From Bradyrhizobium oligotrophicum S58 (GTDB lineage Bacteria; Pseudomonadota; Alphaproteobacteria; Rhizobiales; Xanthobacteraceae): a DNA stretch of 64,000 bases. Each line of letters starts with the position of its first letter. Positions within the stretch are counted from its first letter, which is position 1. The stretch is taken from assembly GCF_000344805.1 (NCBI RefSeq), contig NC_020453.1, forward strand, positions 5,179,001 to 5,243,000, read 5' to 3'. The notes under the pieces were generated by a model. It did not search any database. It had not been told where the DNA came from and saw nothing but the letters and a program-made list of their open reading frames with translations. The position numbers were made by a program, and so were the translations under genes. Below, piece by piece: positions 53,007-62,539 of this stretch.

Positions 53007-53981
53007 TCAGAGCAACAAGGGCAGACCGGGATCCCCGCTGCCGGCGAATCCAGCCTCGGCCGCCGGAGCCAGATCGCTCTCGCTTTCATGGTGCCGACGT
53101 TCGGCATAGGGCGCCGCGAACAGGCTGACGCCGCGGTGATCGATCGCAAACAGCGGCATGAACGACTGCAGATCACGGCCTTCCATCAGCGTGCTCCGGC
53201 GGTTGTCGAGCACGAGCCACTTGCCGTCGAGCCGGACTGCCAGAACCGCGTGATCTTGTCGCACGGCCATATCGCGCACCAGAAGCAGCTTCAGATCGGC
53301 TTCCGGCGTTCCGGCCGCGAGCATCAGCGCGTATTTGGCAATGGCGTAGTCCTCGCAATCGCCGAGCCCGGTGCGCAAGGTCTGCAGCGGCGAGCTCCAG
53401 ACATCGGCAACGCCATGCTGCTGATCGTCGCTGACATAGCGCACCGCCTGGTTCACGCTGCGATTGACGATTTCGGCGCGCGCCCGTGCGTCGCTCGCCG
53501 ATGCCGCCGACCGCGTGAGTGCAACGAAGATGCGCTCCGATGCGGAACAGCGCGCGTCATCTCCATTGCAACGGTCGATCGCCGCCCGCTCGCTGGCCAT
53601 CGCGCCCTGGATGCCGCGCCATTTCACCCACAGCACGCCTTCCGGCGCGCGGAACGTCATCAGGCCGAACGGCTCGTTGCTGGGTGTCGCGACCGCGGGC
53701 CCCTGCGGCGCATCGCTGCCGGTGCGCGACTCCGTCGTGGTGGACGCGAGCTCGACCGGCCCCGAGGCGGCGCGACGCAATCCATCGTGCTTGGCGAGCA
53801 CGGCGTTGATGGTGAAGAAGCGGACGGGTGGCGCGACCTGCGCATGGCCGCTGCTATCTGGCGAGACCTGCCGGCTCAGCGCCTCGGCGGAGGCCGTCCC
53901 CATACAGCCCACCCCCGCGACAAGCGCGAGCGCAAGCCCCAGCGCGCGCGGAAAAACCCGCGGCCGATCGATCCGCAACAT
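53007..53981 (-). CDS. lapG: LapG-like transglutaminase-type cysteine protease (BTLCP)
   Basis: A 324-residue periplasmic protein; ATG 53981 fits the signal peptide MLRIDRPRVFPRALGLALAL, although the frame opens at 54023. After a variable linker, residues 130-290 carry the bacterial transglutaminase-like cysteine proteinase fold: VNQAVRYVSDDQQHGVADVWSSPLQTLRTGLGDCEDYAIAKY (catalytic Cys in GDCEDYA), RQDHAVLAVR (His) and WLVLDNRR (Asp). That triad and spacing match LapG, which releases LapA-type adhesins when c-di-GMP falls. No LapD receptor is in the window. Target: the adhesin site at 51793-51804. Confidence 0.87.
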   Translation of the reverse strand: MLRIDRPRVFPRALGLALALVAGVGCMGTASAEALSRQVSPDSSGHAQVAPPVRFFTINAVLAKHDGLRRAASGPVELASTTTESRTGSDAPQGPAVATPSNEPFGLMTFRAPEGVLWVKWRGIQGAMASERAAIDRCNGDDARCSASERIFVALTRSAASASDARARAEIVNRSVNQAVRYVSDDQQHGVADVWSSPLQTLRTGLGDCEDYAIAKYALMLAAGTPEADLKLLLVRDMAVRQDHAVLAVRLDGKWLVLDNRRSTLMEGRDLQSFMPLFAIDHRGVSLFAAPYAERRHHESESDLAPAAEAGFAGSGDPGLPLLL

Positions 53982-54202
53982 GACTGACGCCCCGTATGCT
54001 CCGGGGACATCGGCCGACATCATCGCGTCGATCCCTGCCCCGGTCGTTATGGGACCAGGGATAGGACCGGGGCATCTTCGGGCCGGTTAAACAGCGGTCA
54101 TCGCGGCGGCCATGTTTGCCGACGCGACTAATCGAACCCGACTGGACCGCGTCGTATTTTAACGATTCAGGATCTGGTAACGCTGGTAGCCGGCGCAGCG
54201 AT

Positions 54203-55537
54203 TCAGCGCTCGCGCAGTGCCTCGTCGCGCAGCATGCGCGCGGGCCTGACGAGATAATCGAGCACCGATTTCTTGCCGGTCAGAACCTCGACGGTTGCGA
54301 CCATGCCGGGAATGATCGGGAGCGGATGCTCCGCCGTTCCGAGATAGTTCTTCTCGGTGCGCACCGTGACGCGATAGAACGTCTCGCCCCGTTCGTTCTT
54401 GTCGCCCTTCTCGTCGGTGATGGTGTCGGCGCTGATGCGCTCGACGCGGCCGTGCAACGAGCCATACACCGATGAATCATAGGCGCTGAGCTTGACCACC
54501 GCCTCGTGGTTGGGACGGATGAAGGCGATGTCCTGCGGCCGGATGCGGCCTTCGACCAGCAGCGTGTCGTCGAGCGGGGTGATCTCCATCAGGCTGGCGC
54601 CCGGGGCGACCACGGCGCCGATGGTGGTGACGTTGAGCCTGTTGACGACGCCACGCACGGGCGAACGCAGCTCGGTGCGCCGCACCCGGTCCTGGGCCGA
54701 TTTGATGTTCTCGTCGAGCACGGCGAGATCGCCGCGGGATTTCGCGAGATCGTCCTCGGCCTGGGCGCGGAACGCCGTGACGATGTTGAGCCGGCGTGCG
54801 CGCGCCTCCTGCACCGCCGCCTCGGTCTTCACGATGCTCGCCTGCACGACGGCAAGCTGGCCGCGCATGTCGGTGGCCTGGCGGTCGGCGCGCAGCATCT
54901 CGATCTCGGGCACCACCTTCTGGTCGTAGAGCTTGCGGGTCAGGCCCAATTCCCGATTGAGCAGCGCCAGCGTCTCCGAGAAGCGCTTCTCGGTGGCCCT
55001 GAGCTCGTCGATCTCCTTGGTCTTCTGCTGCTCCTGCTGCTGCACCACGTCGACGTCCTGCGCGAGCTTGCGCGCATGGGCGTCAAACACGGAGCGCTCG
55101 CTCTGCACCGCGCGCGGCGCGTCCGCGACGAGCTCGTCGGGAAACACGACGGGGCTGCGGCCTTCGGTCTCCGCCGCCAGCCGGATCACGCGGGCCGCCA
55201 TCGCGCCGCGGCGCTCACGAATCTCGCCGAACTGCGAGGCGAAATTGGTGTCCTCGATCCGTGCCAGCGGCTGATCCTTGTCGACGATCGCGCCCTCCTG
55301 CACCAGCAGATCGGCGATGATGCCGCCTTCCAGCGACTGCACCACCTGGGTCTGTCGCGACGGCACGACCTTGCCATTGCCGCGCTTGACCTCGTCGAGC
55401 ACGGCGAAATGCGCCCAGATCAGGAAGGTGAAGAACAGGCCGAGCGAGGCGAACAGCAGCATCCGGGCCGTCTTCGGCGTACGGAGTTCGACGGCCGCGC
55501 GGATGTCGTTGGAGAACGCGAAATCACTGTGCGCCAT
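54203..55537 (-). CDS. HlyD-family type I secretion membrane fusion protein (LapC-like)
   Basis: A 444-residue protein starting one base after the ABC gene's stop. One N-terminal membrane segment (MLLFASLGLFFTFLIWAHFA) is followed by a long coiled coil (residues 90-290, for example QQQEQQKTKEIDELRATEKRF) and the HlyD barrel domain (SPVRGVVNRLNVTTIGAVVAPGASLMEITPLDD), ending GMVATVEVLTGKKSVLDYLVRP. It should bridge the inner-membrane ATPase and the TolC-like channel to export the adhesin. Confidence 0.92.
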   Translation of the reverse strand: MAHSDFAFSNDIRAAVELRTPKTARMLLFASLGLFFTFLIWAHFAVLDEVKRGNGKVVPSRQTQVVQSLEGGIIADLLVQEGAIVDKDQPLARIEDTNFASQFGEIRERRGAMAARVIRLAAETEGRSPVVFPDELVADAPRAVQSERSVFDAHARKLAQDVDVVQQQEQQKTKEIDELRATEKRFSETLALLNRELGLTRKLYDQKVVPEIEMLRADRQATDMRGQLAVVQASIVKTEAAVQEARARRLNIVTAFRAQAEDDLAKSRGDLAVLDENIKSAQDRVRRTELRSPVRGVVNRLNVTTIGAVVAPGASLMEITPLDDTLLVEGRIRPQDIAFIRPNHEAVVKLSAYDSSVYGSLHGRVERISADTITDEKGDKNERGETFYRVTVRTEKNYLGTAEHPLPIIPGMVATVEVLTGKKSVLDYLVRPARMLRDEALRER

Positions 55538-55538
55538 G

Positions 55539-57878
55539 TCACCTCGTCCCCTGGACCGGCTTCACGGCGTGGCTCGCGGCCGGCGCCGCCGCGGGCTGCT
55601 GCGGACGCAGCATGGTGAGAATCTGCGCGGTCGGACCGTCAGCGACGATCTTGCCGGCGTCGAACACCAGGATGCGATCGACCAGCGACAGCAGCGAAGG
55701 CCTGTGGGTCGAGACGATGATCGACATCTCGCCGGTCTTGTCGCCCTTGGCCAGGACCTTCAGCCGCTCGAGGAATTCGCCTTCGCTGCGCACGTCGAAA
55801 TGCGCGGTCGGCTCGTCGAGGAACAGCACGCGCGGCTTGCGGATCAGGACCCGCGCAAGCCCGATCGCCTGCTTCTGCCCGCCCGACAGGCTGCGGCCGC
55901 CTTCCGCGATCATCATCTCATAGCCCTGCGGATGGCCCGCGATGAACGTCTCGACACCGGCAAGCCTCGCCGCCTCCAGCACCTCCTCGTCGGTCGCCGC
56001 AGGGCGCCCGAGCGTGATGTTGTCGCGCAGCTTGCCGTAGAACAGGTCGGTATCCTGCAGCACGAAGCCGATGCCGGCGCGCAAGTCCGCGGGATCGTAT
56101 TGCTGGATGTCGATGCCGTCGATCAGGATGCTGCCTTCGGTCGGCGGATAGAACGCGGTGGCGAGCCGCCCGACCGTGGTCTTGCCGGAGCCGACCCGAC
56201 CGATGATGCCGATCTTCTCGCCGGGCTTGATGTCGAACGAGACGTTGTCGAGCGCCTTGGTCTGGCTTCCCGGATAGGAGAAGCTGACGTTCTTGAACTG
56301 GATGCGGCCCTGGTTGATTTCGCGGGCGACGTAGATCTTTTCCGGCGGCCGCTCGCGGTCCATCGACATCAGCCGGTCGATCGAGCGCAGCGCCGACGTC
56401 GTCTGGGTGAAGCGCGTCATCAGGCCGGCGATGCCGGCGATCGGACCGAGCACGCGGCCGGACAGCATGTTGGCCGCGACCAGCGCGCCGACGGAGAGCT
56501 TGCCGTCCAGGATCAGGAACACACCGACGGTCACCAGAAGCAGGCTGCAGAGCTGGCTGGCGACGCTCGCCGCGGTCATGGCCATCGAGGCCCAGAACTG
56601 GACGTCCTCGCTGGAGCGCGCCTGCGCCGCCACCGAGCGCTCCCACACCGTCTGCACCCGGCTCTCGCCCGCCACCGCGCGGACCGTCTCCATCCCGTTC
56701 AGCGATTCCACCAGAATGCCGTGGCGCGCCGCCGATTGCGCCTGCATCCGCCGCATCGCGCGGTCGAGCGGCCGCTGGATGAACAGTCCGACACCGATCA
56801 TCACCGGCAGCATCAGCAGCGGAATCCAGGCGATCGGGCCGGCAATGATGAACAGCACGATGATGAACACGACCGCGAACAGCATGTCGGTCGCCGACAC
56901 CACGGTGCCGGAGGTGAAGAACTCGCGCACGGAATCGAAGTCGCGCATCTGGTTGGCGAGGATGCCGACCGAGGGCGGCCGCTTGTCCATCTTCAGCGCC
57001 ATCACATGCTCGAAGATGTTGGCGGCGAGCACCACGTCGATCTTCTTGCCGGTCATGTCGATGATGCGGCTGCGCACGACCTTGAGCAGGAAGTCGAAGC
57101 CGATGGCCAGCGCCAGGCCGACGCCGAGCGCAACCAGCGACGGGATCGCGCCGTTCGGAATCACCCGGTCGTAGACGCTCATCGTGAACAACGGCGCTGC
57201 CAGCGCCAGGATGTTGACGATGAACGCGGCGATCGCGACATGGCCGTAATTGGCGCCGAAGCGGCTGACTACGGACCAGAACCAGTGCGTCTTCGGCAGT
57301 TCGCTGGCGGCCATCACGCGCGGATCGGCGATCGCCGCGGGCCGCACCAGATAGGCGAACCCGACATATTGCGCGGCGACCATCTCGACGCGCTCGATCG
57401 CCGGCGCCTCACGATGCGAGGGATCGACGATGGTGACGCGGCCGGCCGCCTCGTCGATCGTCAGCAGGATGCGCGTGGTGCCGTCGTGAAACATCAGCAC
57501 GCAAGGCAGCACCAGCGCCGGGATTTCGCTGAGCGGCCGTTCGACCAGTTGCGCCTCGAGCCCTGCCCGCTGCGCGGCACGCTCATAAAGGCCGATGCTG
57601 AGGACACCGGTTTCGAGCGGCAGGCCCGACAGCAGCGCGCTCCGGCTCAGGGCACGGCCATGATGAGCTGCAAGGTAAAGCAGGCTGTCGCTGAGCGGAT
57701 CAGGTGCCGGTGCTGCTGGACTCACCGGCGACATCACGGGCGGCGCCTCTTCGAGTTCGAACCTGGTCGGACGAATATTCAACGATTCCTCGAAAATCCA
57801 TTTGGCCAGCCGAGCCATGCGGGCCTGCATCGATCGCGTATTGCTAATAATTTGCTTTAGCCCAGTTCTTTGGCCCAC
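55539..57878 (-). CDS. Type I secretion ABC exporter with inactive C39 domain (LapB-like)
   Basis: A 779-residue protein. The start is uncertain: GTG 57878 or ATG 57830, neither with a good ribosome site. Residues 50-185 form a C39-peptidase-like domain lacking the catalytic Cys (AAHHGRALSRSALLSGLPL), as in LapB-type exporters of RTX adhesins. Six membrane segments follow (VVSRFGANYGHVAIAAFIVNILALAAPLFTMSVYDRV onward), then the ATPase: GRVGSGKTTVGRL, LSGGQKQAIGLARVLIRKPRVLFLDEPTAHFD and an H-loop STHR. It powers export of the neighbouring giant adhesin. Confidence 0.92.
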   Translation of the reverse strand: MGQRTGLKQIISNTRSMQARMARLAKWIFEESLNIRPTRFELEEAPPVMSPVSPAAPAPDPLSDSLLYLAAHHGRALSRSALLSGLPLETGVLSIGLYERAAQRAGLEAQLVERPLSEIPALVLPCVLMFHDGTTRILLTIDEAAGRVTIVDPSHREAPAIERVEMVAAQYVGFAYLVRPAAIADPRVMAASELPKTHWFWSVVSRFGANYGHVAIAAFIVNILALAAPLFTMSVYDRVIPNGAIPSLVALGVGLALAIGFDFLLKVVRSRIIDMTGKKIDVVLAANIFEHVMALKMDKRPPSVGILANQMRDFDSVREFFTSGTVVSATDMLFAVVFIIVLFIIAGPIAWIPLLMLPVMIGVGLFIQRPLDRAMRRMQAQSAARHGILVESLNGMETVRAVAGESRVQTVWERSVAAQARSSEDVQFWASMAMTAASVASQLCSLLLVTVGVFLILDGKLSVGALVAANMLSGRVLGPIAGIAGLMTRFTQTTSALRSIDRLMSMDRERPPEKIYVAREINQGRIQFKNVSFSYPGSQTKALDNVSFDIKPGEKIGIIGRVGSGKTTVGRLATAFYPPTEGSILIDGIDIQQYDPADLRAGIGFVLQDTDLFYGKLRDNITLGRPAATDEEVLEAARLAGVETFIAGHPQGYEMMIAEGGRSLSGGQKQAIGLARVLIRKPRVLFLDEPTAHFDVRSEGEFLERLKVLAKGDKTGEMSIIVSTHRPSLLSLVDRILVFDAGKIVADGPTAQILTMLRPQQPAAAPAASHAVKPVQGTR

Positions 57879-57923
57879 ACCTGACTTTTTCGAGGTTTTT
57901 GCAGGTGCTTCTTGACAATCTCA

Positions 57924-57949
57924 GCGCAAAGTAAATGCGCAAAGTAAAT
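57924..57949. repeat. Tandem 13-base direct repeat
   Basis: GCGCAAAGTAAAT occurs twice head to tail, followed by GCG. It lies in the 121-base gap between the TolC-like gene's end and the exporter start. Confidence 0.8.
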
Positions 57950-57958
57950 GCGTATGGT

Positions 57959-57988
57959 GAAAAGCCGGCGCGAGATGCACCGGCTTTC
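57959..57988 (-). terminator. Possible terminator after the TolC-like gene
   Basis: Stem AAAGCCGG / CCGGCTTT (57961-57968 and 57980-57987) with a short TTTTC on the reverse strand. The U-run is weak, so read-through to the exporter is possible. Confidence 0.55.
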
Positions 57989-57999
57989 GTTAGTCCCAG

Positions 58000-59574
58000 C
58001 TATTTCGGCGCCGGCCCGGTGGGGCCCTTTGAAAATCCGCCGTACTTTCCTGACGCGACGAACAGCGTCGTATCAGCAGGATCGCTCGAGGCCCAACGAT
58101 CACCGAAGGTAATCGGCGCCGGCTGGTTCGGCTGGCCGTCATTGGAGCCGAACAGAGGCACCGGACGCGTGGTGTTCAGCGGCTCAGGCCCCGGCGACGG
58201 CGCGCTCAGCCGAATGGGCGGCAGGCTGTAGCCGATGAATCCGCTCGGCGTGTCGACCGGCTCCGTCTCCGGAGGATGTCCGGTCTTCAGATAGTTGAGC
58301 ATCTGCCCCATCGCGGCGAGCAGCTGATAGTCAGCGAACACCACGACCCCGCGCGCCGACACCAGCGACACGTTGGCATTGAAGTACTGGTTCTGAGAGT
58401 TGAGGAGGTCGATCAGCGTCCGCTGGCCGAGCTCATACTCCTTGTTGTAGGCGACGAAGGTGCGGCGCGCGGCTTCGACATCGCGGACAAGAGCCGCGAC
58501 ACGATCGGCGGTGATGATCCGGGCCGACCAGGCCTTGTCGATCGATTCCAGCGCATCGCGCTGCAGCCGCGCGTGCTTCTGCTGCTCCTGGATCATCCGC
58601 TGCGCGGCTTCCTCGCGGCGCCAGCTGTTCTGGCCGCCATTGAAGATGTCCCACGACGCGACGACCTTGCCGCTCACCTCGTCGTAGCGATTGGTGTAGG
58701 TGATGGACTCCTTGCCGGTCGTCGCACGGCCTTCAAGGGACAGCGTCGGCAGGAACGTGCCGGTGGTGGCATCGAAGCCCCGCTTGGCGGCGGTGACGTC
58801 GGCAGCGGCAGCGCGCAGCGTCGGGTTGAACTTGTAGGCGATGTCGAGCGATTCCGCCTTGTCTCGCGGCATGTCCGACAGCCGGCCCGGGAAGCGCAGA
58901 TTGTACGGCTCGACGCCGACGACCTTGCGATATTTCGCCCGTGCCACTTCCAGACTGAGACGGAATTCTTCGAGCACGGCCTGGGCTGCAGCGACGCGTT
59001 CTTCCGCCTGCTGCGTATCGCCTTCGCCGGCGCGGCCGCCCTGGAAACGAGCCAGCACATTCTTGCGCAGCTCGAGATGAACCTTGAGGTTCTTCTCGGC
59101 CAGTGCGACCAGCCTCGTGTAGCGCACGACGTCGACATAGCCCTCGGCGGCATCCAGGCCGATCAGCTCGGTCCGCTCGAGCACCCGGAATGCAGCTGCA
59201 TCCACGCGCGCGGCCTGACGCCACACTTCATTGATCGAGGAAAAGCCGTCGAACAGCAATTGACGGACCACCACGCTGGCCTCTCGGCCGCGCAGGTAGC
59301 GACCGTTATTGGCCGGCGCAGGCGAGACATATTGTTTAAGCATTTCAGGCCCGGCGCTGGCATCGAGCCGGACCTGCGGCAGGAGCGTTCCCTGGGACTG
59401 GCGAAGCTCCGCTTCCGTCGCGCGGCGATTGGCTGCTGCCTCGCCGACACCCGGATTGGTCTTCACCGCCTGGTTGATGGCGTCCTGGATCGTGAAAGGC
59501 TCAGCGCCCAAAGCCGGGCTAAAGCTCAATCCCGCAACACATATCAAAATCGGTGTATATATGATCTTCAACAT
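58000..59574 (-). CDS. TolC-family outer membrane channel of the type I system (LapE-like)
   Basis: A 524-residue protein with signal peptide MLKIIYTPILICVAGLSFSPALG. Two TolC-type halves are visible: TIQDAINQAVKTNPGVGEAAANRRATEAELRQSQGTLLPQVRLDAS and, in the second half, AYKFNPTLRAAAADVTAAKRGFDATTGTFLPTLSLEG, with EYELGQRTLIDLLNSQNQYFNA near 390. It is about 60 residues longer than plain TolC because of a Pro-rich C-terminal tail from 450. It is first in the reverse-strand export cluster and likely completes the export channel. Confidence 0.92.
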   Translation of the reverse strand: MLKIIYTPILICVAGLSFSPALGAEPFTIQDAINQAVKTNPGVGEAAANRRATEAELRQSQGTLLPQVRLDASAGPEMLKQYVSPAPANNGRYLRGREASVVVRQLLFDGFSSINEVWRQAARVDAAAFRVLERTELIGLDAAEGYVDVVRYTRLVALAEKNLKVHLELRKNVLARFQGGRAGEGDTQQAEERVAAAQAVLEEFRLSLEVARAKYRKVVGVEPYNLRFPGRLSDMPRDKAESLDIAYKFNPTLRAAAADVTAAKRGFDATTGTFLPTLSLEGRATTGKESITYTNRYDEVSGKVVASWDIFNGGQNSWRREEAAQRMIQEQQKHARLQRDALESIDKAWSARIITADRVAALVRDVEAARRTFVAYNKEYELGQRTLIDLLNSQNQYFNANVSLVSARGVVVFADYQLLAAMGQMLNYLKTGHPPETEPVDTPSGFIGYSLPPIRLSAPSPGPEPLNTTRPVPLFGSNDGQPNQPAPITFGDRWASSDPADTTLFVASGKYGGFSKGPTGPAPK

Positions 59575-60044
59575 ACGGAACCGATAACAAACGCGCGATC
59601 AGCTCGCAACGAGAGTCGCCACATGTGCGGCTGAAAATCGACCGGTTGTTGCAGAATGGCGACTCTCCGCCACATTTCCCGGAAAATGGAATGACCGGTT
59701 TTGAGGAGTATCAGAATATTGCTGTCGGCACGGCCGTCGATGGACGAAGGCCAACGCCGCTGATTTAATTGTTTAATAAGATGGCTTCGAGAAAGATCTC
59801 AGGAAGCAGAATTTTCCGTTTAGTTTCAATATATTGTATGATTTTTTGACATCTACCGCAGCTCGGACGATCGCCGCGGCAGGGACCGCTTCCCTCGTAT
59901 CATGCGTTCAGGACTGCGCCGCCCAGGCCCCGGTGACAAACCGCGTCTAGGATGGCCTGCACGCACAGCCCAATGCGGGGCACGCCTTCGATGGGGCGAT
60001 CGCTGAGTTACGGAGTTTCGCGGTGCGCACGGAGAGGCAAAGGA
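59575..60044. other. Intergenic region, AT-rich centre
   Basis: About 470 bases between the TolC-like gene and tRNA-Tyr. Bases 59760-59860 are AT-rich (TTAATTGTTTAATAAGATGG area) and probably hold the promoter of the export genes. No gene seen. Confidence 0.5.
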
Positions 60045-60130
60045 TGGTGGGGGAGGCAGGACTCGAACCTGCGAAGCCATGAGGCGGCTGATTTACAGTC
60101 AGCTCCCTTTGCCACTCGGGACACTCCCCC
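60045..60130 (-). tRNA. tRNA-Tyr (anticodon GTA)
   Basis: Reverse strand: acceptor GGGGGAG, anticodon stem-loop CTGACTGTAAATCAG with anticodon GTA, a long variable arm as expected for class II tRNA, T-arm GCAGGTTCGAGTCCTGC, and an encoded CCA (60045-60047). Confidence 0.96.
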
Positions 60131-60343
60131 GTAACGATGGCAGCTAACGGCCGGCCGCAGAACAGCGGTTGAGCGACAATCAGCGCCATGGAGACGGTAA
60201 GACCGCGGGGCCCGATGAGGGCGCGCGCGGCCGGGGCCCTTATGATCGAACCGGAGCTGTAAAGTCAACCAAGGGCGACGAATTTTCCCGCCTCGGCGGT
60301 GCGAAATTGCCAGAATCCGCACCGTGTGACAGAAGCTCGTGTC

Positions 60344-61174
60344 ATGAGCGAACGCGACCGAAAGCCCCCTTTCCGCCGGCAGGGTGGCAAATCTCCCGGC
60401 AAACCGCGCGGATTCGAACGCTCGCAGCCGTGGCGTGAGCGCGGGTCCGACTCGGACGGTCCGGTCATTCTCTATGGCTGGCATACCGTGACCCTGGCGC
60501 TCGCCAATCCGAAGCGCAGGATTCGCAAGCTTTACCTCACCGAGAACGCCGCGCACCGGCTCGCCGACGAACGGATCGAGACGCGGGTCGCGCCCGAGAT
60601 CGTACGCCCCGGCCAGATCGATCAGCGGCTCGGCCCAGACGCCGTGCACCAGGGCCTGCTCGCCGAGGCCGATCCCCTGCCCTCGCCCGACATCGACACC
60701 TTGGCGGCCGAGGGTCTGATCCTGGTGCTCGACCAGATCACCGACCCGCACAATGTCGGCGCCATCCTGCGCTCGGCCGCCGCGTTCGACGTCAAGGCGA
60801 TCGTCACCACCGCGCGCCACAGCCCGGAAGCGACCGGCGTGCTGGCCAAGTCCGCCTCCGGCGCGCTGGAGCTGGTGCCGATCATCACCGTGCAGAACCT
60901 CGCCCGCGCGCTGACCCGGCTCAACGAGCGCGGCTTCCAGACCGTGGGCCTCGACAGCGCCGGGGCTGAGGACATCGCGGCGGTGGCGCTGCAGGAGCCG
61001 CTGGCGCTCGTGCTCGGCGCCGAGGGCAAGGGCCTGCGCCAATTGACGCGGGAGACGTGCAGCGTGGTGGCGCGGCTCGACATGCCCGGCGCGATCAAGA
61101 GCCTCAACGTCTCCAACGCCGCCGTGCTCGCGCTCTATATCGGCGCGAGCCGGCTCGGGCTGATGCACAAATAG
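60344..61174 (+). CDS. rlmB: 23S rRNA (guanosine(2251)-2'-O)-methyltransferase RlmB-like
   Basis: I choose ATG 60344 (276 residues); the frame opens at 60299. After a basic N-terminus, YGWHTVTLALANPKRRIRKL begins the SpoU substrate-binding domain. The SPOUT catalytic motifs follow: DQITDPHNVGAILRSAAAF (motif 1), LVLGAEGKGLR (motif 2) and DMPGAIKSLNVSNAAVLALY (motif 3), containing the knot. The enzyme methylates the ribose of a 23S rRNA guanosine in the peptidyl-transferase region. It is divergent from tRNA-Tyr, a common arrangement in alphaproteobacteria. Confidence 0.92.
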   Translation: MSERDRKPPFRRQGGKSPGKPRGFERSQPWRERGSDSDGPVILYGWHTVTLALANPKRRIRKLYLTENAAHRLADERIETRVAPEIVRPGQIDQRLGPDAVHQGLLAEADPLPSPDIDTLAAEGLILVLDQITDPHNVGAILRSAAAFDVKAIVTTARHSPEATGVLAKSASGALELVPIITVQNLARALTRLNERGFQTVGLDSAGAEDIAAVALQEPLALVLGAEGKGLRQLTRETCSVVARLDMPGAIKSLNVSNAAVLALYIGASRLGLMHK

Positions 61175-61205
61175 AAAACGCCCGCGCGCATGATGCGCAC
61201 GGGCG
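61175..61205 (-). terminator. Terminator of the reverse-strand secreted-protein gene
   Basis: Imperfect GC stem (CGCCCG.GCGCA / TGCGC.CGGGCG) ending in TTTTC when read on the reverse strand. Confidence 0.65.
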
Positions 61206-61229
61206 GTGGCGGTGAGCTCGGCCGGTCGA

Positions 61230-61709
61230 TCAGTAGTAGCGGCGCAGCACGCGCTGGCCGTGATAGTAGGACGAGGCGCCCCAGCGATAGCCGCCCTGCG
61301 GATGGCCGTACTCCATCGCAGGAGCCATGCGGGTCTCCTCATAGGCGTGGTGACGATGGTGATAGCGATAGACCGGGATCGCGCTCTCCTGGTACACTGG
61401 ATACGGTGCGAACGCGCCGGGACCGCTGTAGGTCGGGCCCTGGTTCACGTAGTAGTACTGCCGCGTCGGCTCGGCCAAACGCTCATAGCGTACGCCGCAG
61501 CTGCCGCATCCGGTCGATCCGTAGCCATAGCCGGGCTGGTAGGTGTAAGTCGGTTGATAGGTGACGGTGGGTGCACACGGGCTGGCATAGCCGCACGGCG
61601 CACATGAGGAATAGCCGCAGGCCATGGCGGGCGCGCTGCCTGCAATGGCCAGGCCGGCAATGGCGACAGCTCCTGCGGCGACAAGTCCTGACATCGTTCG
61701 ACGCATCAT
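61230..61709 (-). CDS. Secreted Tyr/Gly/Cys-rich hypothetical protein
   Basis: 159 residues. Signal peptide MMRRTMSGLVAAGAVAIAGLAIAGSAPAMA. The mature chain is rich in Tyr, Gly, Pro, Cys and His: CGYSSCAPCGYASPCAPTVTYQPTYTYQPGYGYG, then VYRYHHRHHAYEE. Six cysteines in short spacings and a YRYHHRHHAYEE patch could bind metal or crosslink. No known family is recognised. It and two neighbours (61760-62224 and 62540-63031) are small envelope proteins with similar composition. Confidence 0.75.
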   Translation of the reverse strand: MMRRTMSGLVAAGAVAIAGLAIAGSAPAMACGYSSCAPCGYASPCAPTVTYQPTYTYQPGYGYGSTGCGSCGVRYERLAEPTRQYYYVNQGPTYSGPGAFAPYPVYQESAIPVYRYHHRHHAYEETRMAPAMEYGHPQGGYRWGASSYYHGQRVLRRYY

Positions 61710-61759
61710 TCTCTCCTGTTCATTTGATTTTGTTTGTTTTGGCTTTCGACGGATGGCCG

Positions 61760-62224
61760 CTACCGGCGATAGGCCGGCGGCGGATTGGGATAGTTGCGCG
61801 GGCTCCCGCCCTCCCGTGGCGCGAGGATCACGGCAGGCGGATACATCGGCACTGCCGGCTCGGCCGGCTGCATCTCGGACTGGGCGCCCCAGGAGCGGGA
61901 ATAGCTCTCGGCCGGCTTCGGCAGCTTGCGATCCGGCGGCGGCTCGATCTCCATCCGGCCATAGCCGGGCGTCGCTCCGAGCGTCGGATAATAGTGACCG
62001 ACGTGGGGCTCCGGCTCGACCGGCCGCCCGCCATAGAGCGTGGGCTGCATCCAGGGGCCCTTGCCAAGACTGGTCTGGCCTTCGACGACGGCGTAGGACG
62101 CATCGATGCCGTTGATGATGACCGGGACGCCGGGCCGCTGGGGGATCACGATATCGAAGCCTTCGCTGGCGAGCGAAGGCGAAGCCGCCCCGATCAGAAT
62201 CGCAAGAGCTGTTGCAAAACGCAT
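61760..62224 (-). CDS. Secreted Pro-rich hypothetical protein
   Basis: 154 residues with signal peptide MRFATALAILIGAASPSLAS. The mature part contains GFDIVIPQRPGVPVIINGIDASYAVVEG, a short beta-like segment found at the start of some rhizobial envelope proteins, then a Pro-rich tail (PPPDRKLPKPAE, PNPPPAYRR). It lies 50 bases upstream of the preceding reverse-strand gene, so they may share a transcript. Function unknown. Confidence 0.75.
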   Translation of the reverse strand: MRFATALAILIGAASPSLASEGFDIVIPQRPGVPVIINGIDASYAVVEGQTSLGKGPWMQPTLYGGRPVEPEPHVGHYYPTLGATPGYGRMEIEPPPDRKLPKPAESYSRSWGAQSEMQPAEPAVPMYPPAVILAPREGGSPRNYPNPPPAYRR

Positions 62225-62539
62225 GAATTCACGCCCTGGTTGCCAACTACCAATACCGCAACACGCGCCGCCATGGGTTAAGCGCGCGGTTCAATCTGCC
62301 GGTAAGGCTAACGCATGGGCCATTCGCCCGGGTTAATGGGCGCCGCCTGCTTCGGCGAGAACGGTTAATGGATCAGCCGATCGCGGCGGCAAGGATGCTC
62401 GGAGCAAGCCGGGCCTCCACCGCCGCGCGGGCTTCGCAAGAGCGCTGGCGCCTCATGTCGTTCCAAAACATTCCCGGCGCGGCGGGAACGACGCGGCCGG
62501 CTTGCACTTAGCAGGTGGGGCGCAACGACGGAGTATTCC

